From Streptomyces thinghirensis (GTDB lineage Bacteria > Actinomycetota > Actinomycetia > Streptomycetales > Streptomycetaceae): a DNA stretch of 64,000 nt. The notes under the pieces are model-generated. The model ran no database searches and was not told the DNA's origin. It saw nothing but the letters and a program-made list of their open reading frames with translations. Numbering within the stretch: position 1 is the first letter of the stretch; each line of letters begins with the position of its first letter. The stretch covers positions 1 to 64,000 of the forward strand of contig JAKFGP010000017.1 of the NCBI GenBank assembly GCA_021502835.1, given 5' to 3'. A program made the translations under genes and the position numbers. Positions 1 through 9,228 of the stretch are shown piece by piece.

Positions 1-965
1 AACTGCCTGATTTGCCTGGGAGCCCTGGTGGACCGACCCAGACCGCCCCGACATCCCGCAGGTACCAGGACCGCCCCTACCGCCCGACCTCGACCGGAAC
101 TGCACATCGATGGCTTCGTCGAGGCGTACCACCACCAGCTCATCTGGGCCAGCCGCCAGGACCCAGGCGTTTACGACGCCTTCGTCGACGTCTGGGACTG
201 CGAGAGGAGCTGTGGGGTCACCCTCGACCGGCTCAACCGCAACCCGCCCAACACCGGCAACCGCGACCGCGCCCTCATCGAGCAAGCCGGACCGGGCGGC
301 TTCGACATCGAACCTGCAATGGGACGTCGACACCCTCCTCGGTGTCCTGTCTCAGCGGGTCCAGGGCATCATCGCCCTCAACGACACCAAGCCGGACCAC
401 GGCGGCTTCCCAGTGCTGCCCCGATCTGTTCCGGCGGCTTCGACCGCTGGAAGGCCCTCCAGCCCGACGACCGCGACCCGGATCCGCCCCGGGCGATCGG
501 ACCGCGAGGACATGCTCCGTCGTACGGCCCGACCTGGAAGCCGGTGACCTGCTCATCTGGAACGGCCTGTCTAGCCCACGGCGTAGCCCCCAACGTCTCC
601 GGCGAGTGCGTGCGCGCCGTCCAGTACCTGTCGATGATGCCCCGCGCTGGAGTCCCACCGGATGCTGCGCGACTCCCGCCGACTCCTGGCGCACCCCTGC
701 CACCCCCGACTGGAACGCCACCGCGCCTCGGCGACGCCCACCGGCATCGAGCGCCCTCCGAGCGCCGCTACGGACCCGCCGAGCTGAACGAACTCGGCGC
801 CAGGCTGCCGGGCCCGAAGTCCTGGCACGCGGAAGCGGCGCCGTCAGCACCGAGGCGACGGAAGAGGCGACCGACGAGGCCACCGGGGATGTGCCGCCAG
901 CATGCAGCAGCCCACCGGTCTTCCACCAACCGGCTCCCGCCCGGACACCATCGCCGCCCCGGTGA
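1..965 (+). CDS. Phytanoyl-CoA dioxygenase (PhyH) family protein, 5' end outside window, frameshifted
   Basis: Probable Fe(II)/2-oxoglutarate-dependent oxygenase that would hydroxylate a small-molecule substrate; the substrate cannot be told. Coding-quality sequence starts near base 100 with HIDGFVEAYHHQ, which holds a possible H-x-D metal pair. It continues through NPPNTGNRDRALIE, QRVQGIIALNDTKPD, DLEAGDLLIWNG and HGVAPNVSGECVRAVQ. That last stretch gives the distal His and, ten residues on, the Arg expected to bind 2-oxoglutarate. The pieces lie in all three forward frames, with switches near 210, 300, 420, 480 and 660. No convincing start is seen, so the N-terminus is probably left of base 1. 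The stop near 965 is only the end of the last open frame. It precedes an amine-forming operon on the same strand, so it could tailor that product. Confidence 0.6.
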   Translation, partial: LPDLPGSPGGPTQTAPTSRRYQDRPYRPTSTGTAHRWLRRGVPPPAHLGQPPGPRRLRRLRRRLGLREELWGHPRPAQPQPAQHRQPRPRPHRASRTGRLRHRTCNGTSTPSSVSCLSGSRASSPSTTPSRTTAASQCCPDLFRRLRPLEGPPARRPRPGSAPGDRTARTCSVVRPDLEAGDLLIWNGLSSPRRSPQRLRRVRARRPVPVDDAPRWSPTGCCATPADSWRTPATPDWNATAPRRRPPASSALRAPLRTRRAERTRRQAAGPEVLARGSGAVSTEATEEATDEATGDVPPACSSPPVFHQPAPARTPSPPR

Positions 966-1566
966 GGAAGCGGCCTACGTCAAGCCGACCACTTCGACAT
1001 CGATGTCCACCCTGCTGGTCTCGACTCCCGTCGCCCTCGGTCCATGCCGCCCACGCCGAGGCCGCATTGCGGCGCCTGCCCGCGCACCCCGATCACGCCG
1101 CACCACCTCGACGAGGCCGCCCAGCGCGCACTTGAACGGGTGACGGCGCACTCCGGCAGTGCCAAGCCCGACCTGTTCCTCGACCCGATGCTCCTGGACC
1201 ATCTCGGTCCGGCAAATGGCAAATCAACCGCGCCTTCCCGATCGCGGCGGCGCTTGTTAGTGAACGTCCACCGCCGGGACTCGACAGCCGGTACAGAGCG
1301 TGGACGGCCGCGCGACCTTCCTGTCCACCACGAGCTGCGCTGCTCGATCGGCGGCCGCGCCGCGACGCCGTACCCGTTGCGCCACCGAGTCGACCCTGCC
1401 GGCGGCCCCGGCGACCGGCGGGTCGCCAGCAGGGCAGCCCGGGGAACTCTCCGCGGATCGTCGCGGGATGATCCGCGACGCCGATCCTGGCGTCTACCAC
1501 GACGTCACCGGGCGCCCCATCACCAACGCCGAGAAACGGCCGGTCATGAGTCCTTCCACGGCGTAA
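966..1566 (+). other. Poorly resolved stretch, possible broken gene
   Basis: About 600 bases with patches of plausible coding sequence in different frames. Examples are DEAAQRALERVTAHSG and KPDLFLDPMLLDHLG around 1110-1205, GKWQINRAFPIAAALVSERP around 1210-1270, and MIRDADPGVYHDVTGRPITN ending at a TAA near 1564. I do not recognise a family. The patches are consistent with one forward gene broken by several indels, but I cannot reconstruct a start or a continuous product, and random GC-rich open frames cannot be excluded. Confidence 0.25.
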
Positions 1567-1859
1567 ACGGCACCGCACATCAACGCCGACGCCGGTCTGA
1601 CCCCACGTGTTATGCGCAACATCGCTCATCAAGACAGCGCTACAGAAAAAGCGTTTTGCTGCCCGCCGGGACACGTATCATACATCATTTCGACCTACCC
1701 GCGCGGACATACACCGTCCGCGCCGCAAATCTGGAATGATCGTCATCTACCGGCAGCCGGGCAACACCTCCGTGGTGACCGGCCCTGGCTTCCTGGTCAA
1801 TAATTCCGTTTTTCTGTTCAAGTTCCTTCCGTCGATAAACACTTCGTCTACACCGCATG
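1567..1859. other. Lower-GC intergenic region
   Basis: This stretch is clearly poorer in G and C than its surroundings (for example around 1605-1690 and 1795-1850) and has no frame with Streptomyces codon bias. It contains short A/T runs such as cagaaaaagcgttttgc near 1640. It probably holds a promoter and/or terminator between the dioxygenase side and the decarboxylase side. No specific promoter element can be called with confidence. Confidence 0.35.
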
Positions 1860-2187
1860 GCCGAGGCGGGCGAGGCGACGCCTGTTGGACCTGCATTGCA
1901 GGGCCCGCCCGCCGCCGGCCGCCGCCCCGGGGTCCGCTCGGTTGTTTCGGCCTGGACCCGGCGGAGAACGTCCGCCGGCTCGACACCCTCGACACTCAGC
2001 CTACCGGCGCCTGGGCGGCGGTCAGGCCGCCGACTTCGCCGACCTCCTGGCCACCCGGCGCGAACGCCTCCTCGACGAGCGCGCGGCGCGATGGCAGGAC
2101 TTCGCGCTGCTGACGGAGGCGTGGAGGGCCGTCGGTCGGCGCGGCCAAGGCCACGCCTCGCCCTCCTCGCCCGGGCGGACGGGGTGA
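1860..2187 (+). CDS. Unrecognised coding fragment upstream of the decarboxylase
   Basis: Two adjoining forward-frame pieces look coding: FGLDPAENVRRLDTLDTQPT around 1950-2010, and after a frame change DFADLLATRRERLLDERAAR and WQDFALLTEAWRAVG around 2030-2130, with a stop at 2185-2187. The second piece is a charged, helix-forming, high-GC3 segment that reads like a protein C-terminus. No start codon with a ribosome site was identified and no family is recognised. It ends about 50 bases before the decarboxylase start, so it could be the first gene of that operon. Confidence 0.3.
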
Positions 2188-2234
2188 GCGCTACGATGAG
2201 CACCGGCGATGAGAGCGGAGATGGATGAGCGGAG

Positions 2235-3451
2235 ATGAGAGCGGATCTCAGCGAGCCCCGGCCGCCGCCCTCGCCGCCGCGACCGACGACCGGATCGCTC
2301 CACGACCTCGCCGGCATCGAACGGCGCTACGACAGCCTGTGCCGCGAACTGCCCGGCGGCACGTGCGGTTCGCCATGAAGGCCCGCCCGCTCGACGAGAG
2401 GTCCTCGGCGCCCTGGCACGCAGGGGCGCCGGAGTCGACGCGGCGAGCCCCGGCGAGGTGGAGCAGGCGCTGCGGGCCGCGCCGGCCGCGCGCTGCATTA
2501 CGGCAACACCGTCAAGTCCGACCGCAACATCACCGACGCCCACCGGCTCGGCGTCCGCACCTTCGCGAGCACGACAGCTCCAGACGTGGCCGCCCTGGCC
2601 GTCCACGCCCCGGCGCCCGCGTCTTCTGCCGGGTGGCGACCGGCGGAGCGGGCGCCGTATGGGGACTGAGCCACAAGTTCGGGTGCTCACCCGGCGACGC
2701 CGTCCACGTCATGGAACGGGCCTGGACGCGGGGCTGGTCCCGGCGGGACTGTCCGTGCACGTCGGCTCCGCAGCAGATGACGGGCGAGGCGTGGCGCACC
2801 GCCCTGGAGGACCTGGGCGACACCCTGCGCGCCCCTGGGCCGGCGCGGCATCCGCGTCGACCACGTCAATCTCGGCGGCGGCCTGCCCGCGCTCGGCTAC
2901 CGCGACCGGCACGGCACGCCCTCGACCCACCACTGGACAAGATCTTCGCGGTGATCCGGGAGGGGACGGACGAACTGCGCCGGATCCACGGCGGCCCCCT
3001 GGACCTCGTCATCCACGAACCCGGATGGCACCTGGTCGCCGACCTACGGGGCGATCCGCGGCGCATCGTCGCCCGGCTCACCTGGCGCCGCGGGGTCGGT
3101 GGCGAGCGGCAGTACCCTGGCTGTACCTGACGCGGCAAGTTCAACGGCTCTGTGCCGAGATGGACGCGCTGCAGTACCGGCCGGTCTGTCTCCTGGGCCA
3201 TACCGATATCGGTCATGGTGGCAGGGCCGGCCGCGTCGCCGGACCCACCTGCGACAGCGACGACGCCTTCACTCCCACGAGGAGGCACTCGTCCCGGTGC
3301 CCGCGGGCGCTGACCTCGGGCGATCCCGGTCTGGGGTGCCTGTCCAGCGGCGCCTACGCGACCAGGCTACACTCACCTTGGGCTTCAACGGCTTCGCCCC
3401 GCTTCAGGTCGCCTGGGCGGGCCGCCCGGACGGGGCGCCGCCGATGGATGA
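2235..3451 (+). CDS. Type III PLP-dependent decarboxylase (ornithine/diaminopimelate decarboxylase fold), frameshifted
   Basis: Expected to decarboxylate a basic amino acid (ornithine, lysine or a relative) to a di- or polyamine. The reconstructed product is about 405 residues. It shows the PLP-lysine segment VRFAMKARP near residue 47, LSVHVGS near 174, the glycine-rich VNLGGGLPA near 212, EPGWHLVA near 262, GPTCDSDDAF near 338 with the catalytic C-D-S of the second subunit side, and GFNGFAPL near the end. The start chosen is ATG 2235, which leads directly into DLAGIERRYDSLCRELPGG. It is preceded by short GATGAG-type repeats. The TGA at 3449-3451 lies inside the next gene's start (ATGGATGA). 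Many frameshifts are present. The exact amino-acid substrate is not determinable. Confidence 0.75.
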
Positions 3452-4003
3452 CACCGTGCGCGTACGCCGGATCGCCGACGGGATCGGGACGCCGTCGTGG
3501 CGCTGGAGCGGGACGCCTACAGCGGTCTTGGCCTGTCGGAGGGCCGGTCGGCGCCGTAGTCCCGGGCGGCGGCGTCGCCGGGCACGTGCTTCGTCGTGGA
3601 CGTCGGCCCCGCACGGCCGGCTACGTGCTGGCCCCCCCTACCCGCTCCACCGCTACCTGGACCTGGAACGGGCGGAGGAGACCGCGACCGCCTTCCCGCC
3701 CGGGAACCTCCATCTGCACGACATCGTCGCGGAGCCCGGCCTGCGCCGCAGAGGGTTGGCGCGGCACCTCCCGCACCACCTCTACCGGCACCGCCCGCAC
3801 GCGCGGGGACGAGCGGATCTCTCCTGGTCGCCGTCGGCGCACGGAGCGTTCTGGTCGGCGCGCGGCTTCGTACCCCAACCCGGGGTGGTGGCTGCCGGCG
3901 ACTACGGCGCGGACGCCGTCTACATGTCCAGGCCGGTACCGGCCGCGCCCCTGCCCTCCTCCCCCGCCCGCGTCCCTCGTCCCCGTCCCTGCGCGCGAAG
4001 TGA
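3444..4003 (+). CDS. GNAT-family N-acetyltransferase
   Basis: About 185 residues. It opens with MDDTVRVRRIADG at ATG 3444, overlapping the decarboxylase stop. NLHLHDIVAEPGLRRRGLAR around 3705-3760 is the beta4/motif-A segment that binds acetyl-CoA pyrophosphate (R-R-x-G-L/A). It is followed by ERISLVAV and FWSARGFVPQPG, the usual C-terminal half of the fold. Shifts occur near 3500, 3545, 3600 and 3780. The gene ends at TGA 4001-4003, or TGA 4006-4008 in the alternative frame, directly against the MFS start. Position between a decarboxylase and an exporter suggests it acetylates the amine made by the decarboxylase, which is an inference. Confidence 0.7.
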
Positions 4004-4007
4004 GCTG

Positions 4008-5204
4008 ATGCGCGTGTCCCGTCCCCACGACCCCTTCCTTCGCGGCCAGTTGGCGATCGCCGCGCTGTTCCTGTCCTCGGCTTCCAGGCGCCACCTGGGC
4101 CGCCCGGATTCCGGCCGTCAAGGCCGACTCCGGACCTGACCGCGGCCGAGGTGGGGTGCTTCCTGATGGCCGCGGGGTCGGCGCGGCGGTGTCCTTCCCG
4201 GTGGTGGCGTGGCTGATGCGGTGCCTGGGCTCGCGGCGGCTCGCCCCTCCTCTCCCCAGGTTCGGCCTGGCCCTGCTGCTGCTCGCCCTGGCGGCGGCCC
4301 CGAACTACCCGGTGGCCCTGCTGGTGATGTGCGTCGACGGCGTCCTCGTGGGCTGTCTCAACGTGGCCAGGAACGCGCAGGGCGCGGCCCTGAGTCACGG
4401 CACGAGCGCAACACCATGGCGAAGCTGCACGCGACGTTCAGCGCCGGATCGCTGCTCGCGGCGCTGCTCGCCTCTACATGACCGCCGCGACCGGGTCCGG
4501 TCGGAGCGCACTCGCCGTGGCCGCCGCCCTCCTGGCGGTACTCGGCGCGTCCGCGCGGACCGGCCTGCTCGACGACGAGGTGCGCGCCGATCCCACCGCC
4601 TCCCGCCGAGCGGACGGAGAAGCAGCCGGGCCGCCGCCGTGGACCGTCCCCTCCCGCCCGACCCTGTGGATGTGCTGTGCCATGGTCTTCGGCACGGTCG
4701 CCGAAGGCGCCATGAACGACTGGTCCGCCCCTACCTGAAGCGACGTCGCCCAGGTGTCGGCGGAACTCGCCCCCGGGCATCGCCGTCGTCTCGGGAATGA
4801 TGGTCGCCCGCCTCTTCGCCGACGGCTGGCTGGCCCGCTGGAGACGGCCGGGTCGTCCTCCTGGGCAGCGCGGTGGCCGGTGCCGGGCCTGCCGTCGCCC
4901 TGGTCAGCGGCGGCGTCGCGCCCGCCCTCGCCGGGTTCGCGCGCATGGGTCTGGGCATCGCGGCCTGGACCCCCGCGCCCACGCCGCCGCCGCGCGGCAG
5001 GGCTCGGACGCGCTGACCCGGTCGCCGCCATGGGAACCACCGGTCTGCTGGCCGGCCTCGCCCTCATCGGGTCTCACCGCGGGCGCGAGCAACCCGGCGT
5101 GGGGCATGGGCGCCGTCGCCGCGTCGGCGGTCGCCGTGTCGCTGTGCGCACCCATCCGCTGGACCCCGGAGCCCGTGGTCACGGAAGAGCCCTCCCGCGC
5201 CTGA
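4008..5204 (+). CDS. MFS transporter
   Basis: Roughly 399 residues of alternating hydrophobic segments, such as FLRGQLAIAALFLS, AAGVGAAVSFPVVAWLMRCL, LALLLLALAAAPNYPVALLV, ALAGFALMGLGIAAW and TTGLLAGLALIGLTAGASN. This fits a 12-helix major facilitator. It starts at ATG 4008 in a TGATG overlap with the preceding GNAT gene and ends at TGA 5202-5204. The family resembles actinobacterial MFS members with GAMNDWSALYLKD in the middle loop. Frameshifts lie near 4075, 4140, 4250, 4400, 4735, 4790, 4850, 4980 and 5070. As the last gene of the operon it most likely exports the acylated amine or related metabolite; direction and cargo are inference. Confidence 0.75.
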
Positions 5205-5222
5205 CCGCGACACCGACGATGG

Positions 5223-6041
5223 TCACCACTTGGGCCGCGCCCGCCGACCGAACAGCAGCCCGCGCGGTTCGGGCGGGGGCGGGGTGCCGCGCCGCAGCGG
5301 CCAGGCGATCACCAGGCCGACGACGAAGCCGACGACATAAGCCACGTACGCCACGGTGCCCGCGTCGGAGACGGCCCCGCCGGATGAGTAGACCGCCTGG
5401 AGCCCGAACCAGAACCCCAGCACGACCCAGGCCGGCAGACGCAGCGGCAGAAAGATGAGGAAGGGGACGAGGACCCAGACGCGGGCCTTCGGATACAGCG
5501 CCAGATAGGCGCCGAGCACCCGGCGATCGCGCCCGACGCGCCGATCAGCGGGCGCCCGAGCCGGAGTTGAGGAGGGCGAAGCCGCAGGTCGCCCGCAGCC
5601 GCAGACGCCGTAGAAGAGCAGGTAGCGCACGTGGCCCCAGCCGGTCCTCGACGTTGTTGCCGAAGATCCAGAGGAATCAGCATGTTGCCCAGCAGATGCA
5701 GCCAGCCGCCGTGCAGGAACATCGCCAGCCTGGACGCTCAGCTCGGGGGACCTGTCGCAGTCCGGCGGCCTCGATCACGCAGCCCGGCCCCCGCGGGCCG
5801 ACCCGGTGTCACCCGTCGGCACCAGGCCCCGGCAACCGGTGGTGGAGCAACTCCTGCGGCACCGCCGCGTACTGGTCGAGGAAGGCCTCCAGGCGGCACA
5901 GCTGGGCGAGACTGCCCCGCCCGTCAGGGATCCGGCCGTACCGGGGTGAACAGGAAGACCAGGGATCGTTCGCGAGGATCAGGCGCGCGTCACCCAGGGC
6001 GTACGGCGCGCGGGGTTCACGTCATGGACGGGGATGACCAC
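5223..6041 (-). CDS. Rhomboid-family intramembrane serine protease
   Basis: About 270 residues. It contains HGGWLHLLGNMLFLW-type helix 2 (a His-rich loop plus LGNM), IFGNNVEDRLGHVRYLLFY, and IGASGAIAGVLGAYLALYP, in which the GxSG serine is the nucleophile. The C-terminal helices AYVVGFVVGLVIAWPLR follow, then a short basic tail ending in RPKW. The start is GTG 6041 (VVIPVHDVNPARR), typical of Streptomyces rhomboids. It cleaves membrane-spanning substrates within the membrane. Frameshifts lie near 5520, 5570, 5680, 5730 and 5960. The gene converges on the MFS gene (18 bp apart). A catalytic His in the last helices would be expected, but its helix is blurred by errors. Confidence 0.8.
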
Positions 6042-6171
6042 GAGACACTACTGCCCGCCTGCCGGACGGTGAATCGGCACGTCCCCTGAACGCCCGCGTC
6101 CGTGTTCGCGTATGTCCTTCAACCGCCCGCGCCCGGGGAAGGCGGGACGGGGACGACGTGAGGAACAGGCG

Positions 6172-6518
6172 ATGAACGAACGGGTCACACCGGCCTCCGG
6201 CGATGCACGCCCTGCCCGACGGCGAGGCCGAGGTCGCCCTTGTGCTGCGCCTGCCGGAGGACGTCGCCCGGCTTCGGGTCAGGAGGCCGGGCGGCTGGCC
6301 GCGCAGATGCAGCGGCCGGTGACACTCGACGAGGCGGTGAGCCACCGGCTGCGCTCCGCGCGGGGCGCGGCACATGCTAAGCCGGCCGGTGAGCAGCCGC
6401 CCGCGGTGAGCGCTCCGGGGCCCGCGGCCACCACCCCGGCACGCGTGACCACCCCGGCGTCCGTGTCGTCCCTGCCGGCGCGGCCCCCGCCGAGCAGGCA
6501 CGGCAGGCCATCGACTGA
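6172..6518 (+). CDS. Small conserved hypothetical protein, frameshifted
   Basis: About 115 residues, MNERVTPASG then HALPDGEAEVALVLRLP, EDVARLR, EAGRLAAQMQRPVTLDEAVS and HRLRSARGAAHAKP, ending AEQARQAID at TGA 6516-6518. The start is ATG 6172 with a GAGGAACAGG ribosome site; ATG 6203 is an alternative. High third-position GC supports coding, with shifts near 6203, 6275 and 6500. The helical middle followed by a Pro/Ala-rich linker resembles small regulatory or ParD-like proteins, but no function can be assigned. Divergent from the rhomboid gene and convergent with the flavoprotein gene. Confidence 0.5.
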
Positions 6519-6611
6519 TCATACGGCACGGCGTAGCGGGCGGCGTGGCGGGCCTCTGGAGGCTCGAGGCTCGCCTCAGGCCGGGGCTGCTCGCTTGAGC
6601 CCCGGGCCCGC

Positions 6612-8031
6612 TCACGCCTGCCGCTCCACCGCCCGCGCCGCTTTCCGGGCCGCCACCAGTACCGGGTCCCACACCGGTGAGAAGGGCGGCGCGTAGCCCA
6701 GGTCCAGGGCCGTCATCCGCTCCACCGTCATCCCGGCCGTGAGGGCCATCGCGGCGATGTCGACCCGCTTGCCCGCGCCCTCGCGGCCGACGATCTGGAC
6801 GCCGAGCAGCCGCCCGGTGCGCTGCTCGGCGAGCATCTTCACCGTCATGTGGGAGGCACCTGGTAGTAGCCGCGCAGCTGGTGGACTCCGATGGTGACCG
6901 TCACGAACCGCAGCCCTGCCCGCAGCGTGTCCTCTCGCGCAGCCCGGTCCGCGCGATCTCCAGGTCGCAGACCTTGCTGACCGCCGTGCCGACCACGCCC
7001 GGGAACGTGGCGTAACCGCCGCCCGCGTTGGTGGCCGATGACCTGGCCGTGCTTGTTGGCGTGGGTGCCGAGCGAATGTGCCGCTCCTGCCCGGAGACCA
7101 GGTCGAGCACCTCCACGCAGTCGCCGCCGGCCCAGATGTTCTCGTGCCCGCGCACCCGCATGGCCAGGTCGGTCAACAGCCCGCCGTGGGCGCCCAGCGG
7201 CAGCCCGGCGGCTTCGGCGAGCCCGGTCTCGGGCCGTACGCCGATACCGAGCACCACCACGTCCGCCGGGAACTCGGCGTCCTCGGTGGCCACCGCGCGC
7301 ACCCGGCCGTCGTCCCCGGTGAGCACCTTGGTGACCTCGGCGTCGTTCACCAGTGGTGATGCCGAGTCCCTCCATGGCCTCGTGCACCATGCGGCCCATG
7401 TCCGGGTCGAGCGTGGGACATCGGCTCCCGGCCGCGTTGACGACGGTCACCTGTAGCCGGCGGCCGATGAGCGCCTCGGCCATCTCCACGCCGATGTACC
7501 CGGCGCCGACGACCACCGCGCGACGGCCGCGCGTGTGCGCCAGCGTGTCGAGCAGCGCCTGCCCGTCGTCCAGCGTCTGCACCCCCGTGCACGCCGGCGC
7601 GTCGACGCCCGGCAGCTCCGGACGGATCGGGCGGGCACCGGTCCCGATCACGAGCTTGTCGTACGGCGTCCAGGACCCGCCCCCGAATCGACGTCACGCG
7701 CGCGCACCCGCCCGCCTGCGACGTCGATCTCCGTGACCTCGGTGCGCATCCGCAGGTCGATGTCGCGCGCGCGGTGCTCCTCGGGCGTCCGGGCGATCAG
7801 CTGGTCCCGGTCGGTCACGTCACCGCCGACCCAGTACGGGATGCCGCACGCCGAGAACGAAGTGAAGTGGCCGCGTTCGAACGCCACGATCTCCAGCTCG
7901 TCCGGTCCCCTCAGCCGCCGTGCCTGCGACGCCGCGATATCCCGCAGGCGTCACCGCCGACCACGACCAGCCGTTCCTCGCCCGTCCAGTACCGCTCGTA
8001 CCCCCGTGCCACTCGCAGCGCTCATTCCCAT
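6612..8031 (-). CDS. FAD/NAD(P)-dependent disulfide oxidoreductase, CoA-disulfide-reductase-like
   Basis: About 470 residues. The N-terminus (start ATG 8031, MGMSAASGT) leads into a GGDACGIS dinucleotide loop. SFSACGIPYWVGG near residue 57 holds the single redox cysteine typical of CoA-disulfide reductases and NADH oxidases. The second Rossmann motif is VVVGAGYIGVEMAEAL, followed by VVLGIGVRPETGLAEAAG and ENIWAGGDCVEVLD for FAD. A dimerisation domain ends GYAPPFSPVWDPVLVAARKA. It should reduce a small disulfide or persulfide, or oxygen, with NAD(P)H in the cytosol. Shifts lie near 7880, 7930, 7690, 7590, 7420, 7350, 7030, 6940 and 6850. Next on the same strand as the DUF4349 gene, about 50 bp downstream of it. 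Confidence 0.8.
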
Positions 8032-8080
8032 GCGAACACGCTACGGGGGCGGGGCATTTAGTCCCTGCCCACCGGGCTCC

Positions 8081-9040
8081 TCACCGCGTGCCGCCACCGG
8101 TGCCGGGCGGCGCGGCAAGCCGGGGCCGTATCAGCCGCAGCCACAGCAGCACCAGCAGCGCCGCCACCACGGCGAACGGCAGCACCGCGCCGAGCGCCAC
8201 CGCCAGCCAGCGCAGCATCGTCACGAACGCGTCCCAGCCGCCTGCCAGCGCGTCCGTGAACCCGGGGTCGTCGCCCTCCCGCCGCCCGCTCGACCGGCGA
8301 CTCGGACAGGGAGAGGGTGATGGTGGCCAGGCTCGTGCGGTCCTTCAGGGCCGCTCTGCCGGGCGAGCAGCGCCTCCAGCTCCGCCTGGCGGGTGCTCAG
8401 CTCGCCCTCCAGCGTCACCACGTCGCTCAGCTTCGTCGCCTTGTCCATCAGCTCGCGGACGCGGACCACGCTGGCGCGCCGCGACTTGACGCGGCTGTCC
8501 ACGTCCACGACCTGGTCGGTCACGTCCTCCGCCTTCGCACTGCGTTCGAGGAGTTCCCCGGCGCCTTCCAGCTCGTCGAGCACCTCCTCGTAGCGCTCCA
8601 CGGGCACGCGCAGTACGACCTCGGTCCGCTCGTGGCCCTCCTCGTCCCGGGTGGTGGTCTCGTCACCGACGTGAGCCGCCGGCGCCTCGGTCGCGGTGCG
8701 GGCCGCGTCGAGGGCCTTGGGGGCGGTCCTCGCCCCGCACGGTCAGGGAGGCGGTGCGGATGATGTGGGCCGGGGCGAGCCGGCGGCGCGGTCGCCTTGG
8801 CGCCGTCGGCCCTGCCGCCCACGGCACCGGCCCGGTCCTCGGCCGCCGGGCCGTCCGCCCGCGAGTCCCCCGCCGCGCCTCCTTGGCGCCGCCTCCCGAG
8901 CCGGAGCCGTCGCCCGACCCGGTGCATCCGGTGAGGGCGAGGGCAGCGGCCAGCAGCAGACCGGCCAGGGCGCGGACGGGCGGCGCGGAACGTCGTGCCG
9001 ATCGTGATGCTGATCGTGGTGCTGATCGTCGTGCGCGCAT
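8081..9040 (-). CDS. DUF4349 domain lipoprotein
   Basis: About 320 residues. ATG 9040 gives an Arg-rich n-region (MRARRSAPRS), then the hydrophobic LAGLLLAAALALTGC lipobox with the Cys at about residue 34. A Gly/Ser-rich linker follows. The DUF4349 core contains VERYEEVLDELEGAGELLER, VTDQVVDVDSRVKSRRASVV, RVRELMDKATKLSDVVTLEG and ELSTRQAELEALLARQ, a coiled-coil-prone segment. A C-terminal transmembrane helix (VAVVAALLVLLWLRL) precedes a basic tail ending in GTGGGTR. It is probably anchored at the outer face of the membrane; the role is unknown for the family. Shifts lie near 8320, 8360, 8700 and 8830. Confidence 0.8.
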
Positions 9041-9228
9041 GACGGGTACCCCCGAGGGTCGAGACGACTGACGCCTCTTCGACGTGGGGAGGGGCACGGA
9101 CGTTGACGCGGAACGGTTCCGAAGAGGTCACGGTCTCGACCTCGCGGGCCTCCTCCGCGCCCCGTGGCACGACCGCCGGGGTCACCCGGCCCGGCGCCGG
9201 TGTCGGTGCTGTCTGCGACGCTGGGGGC

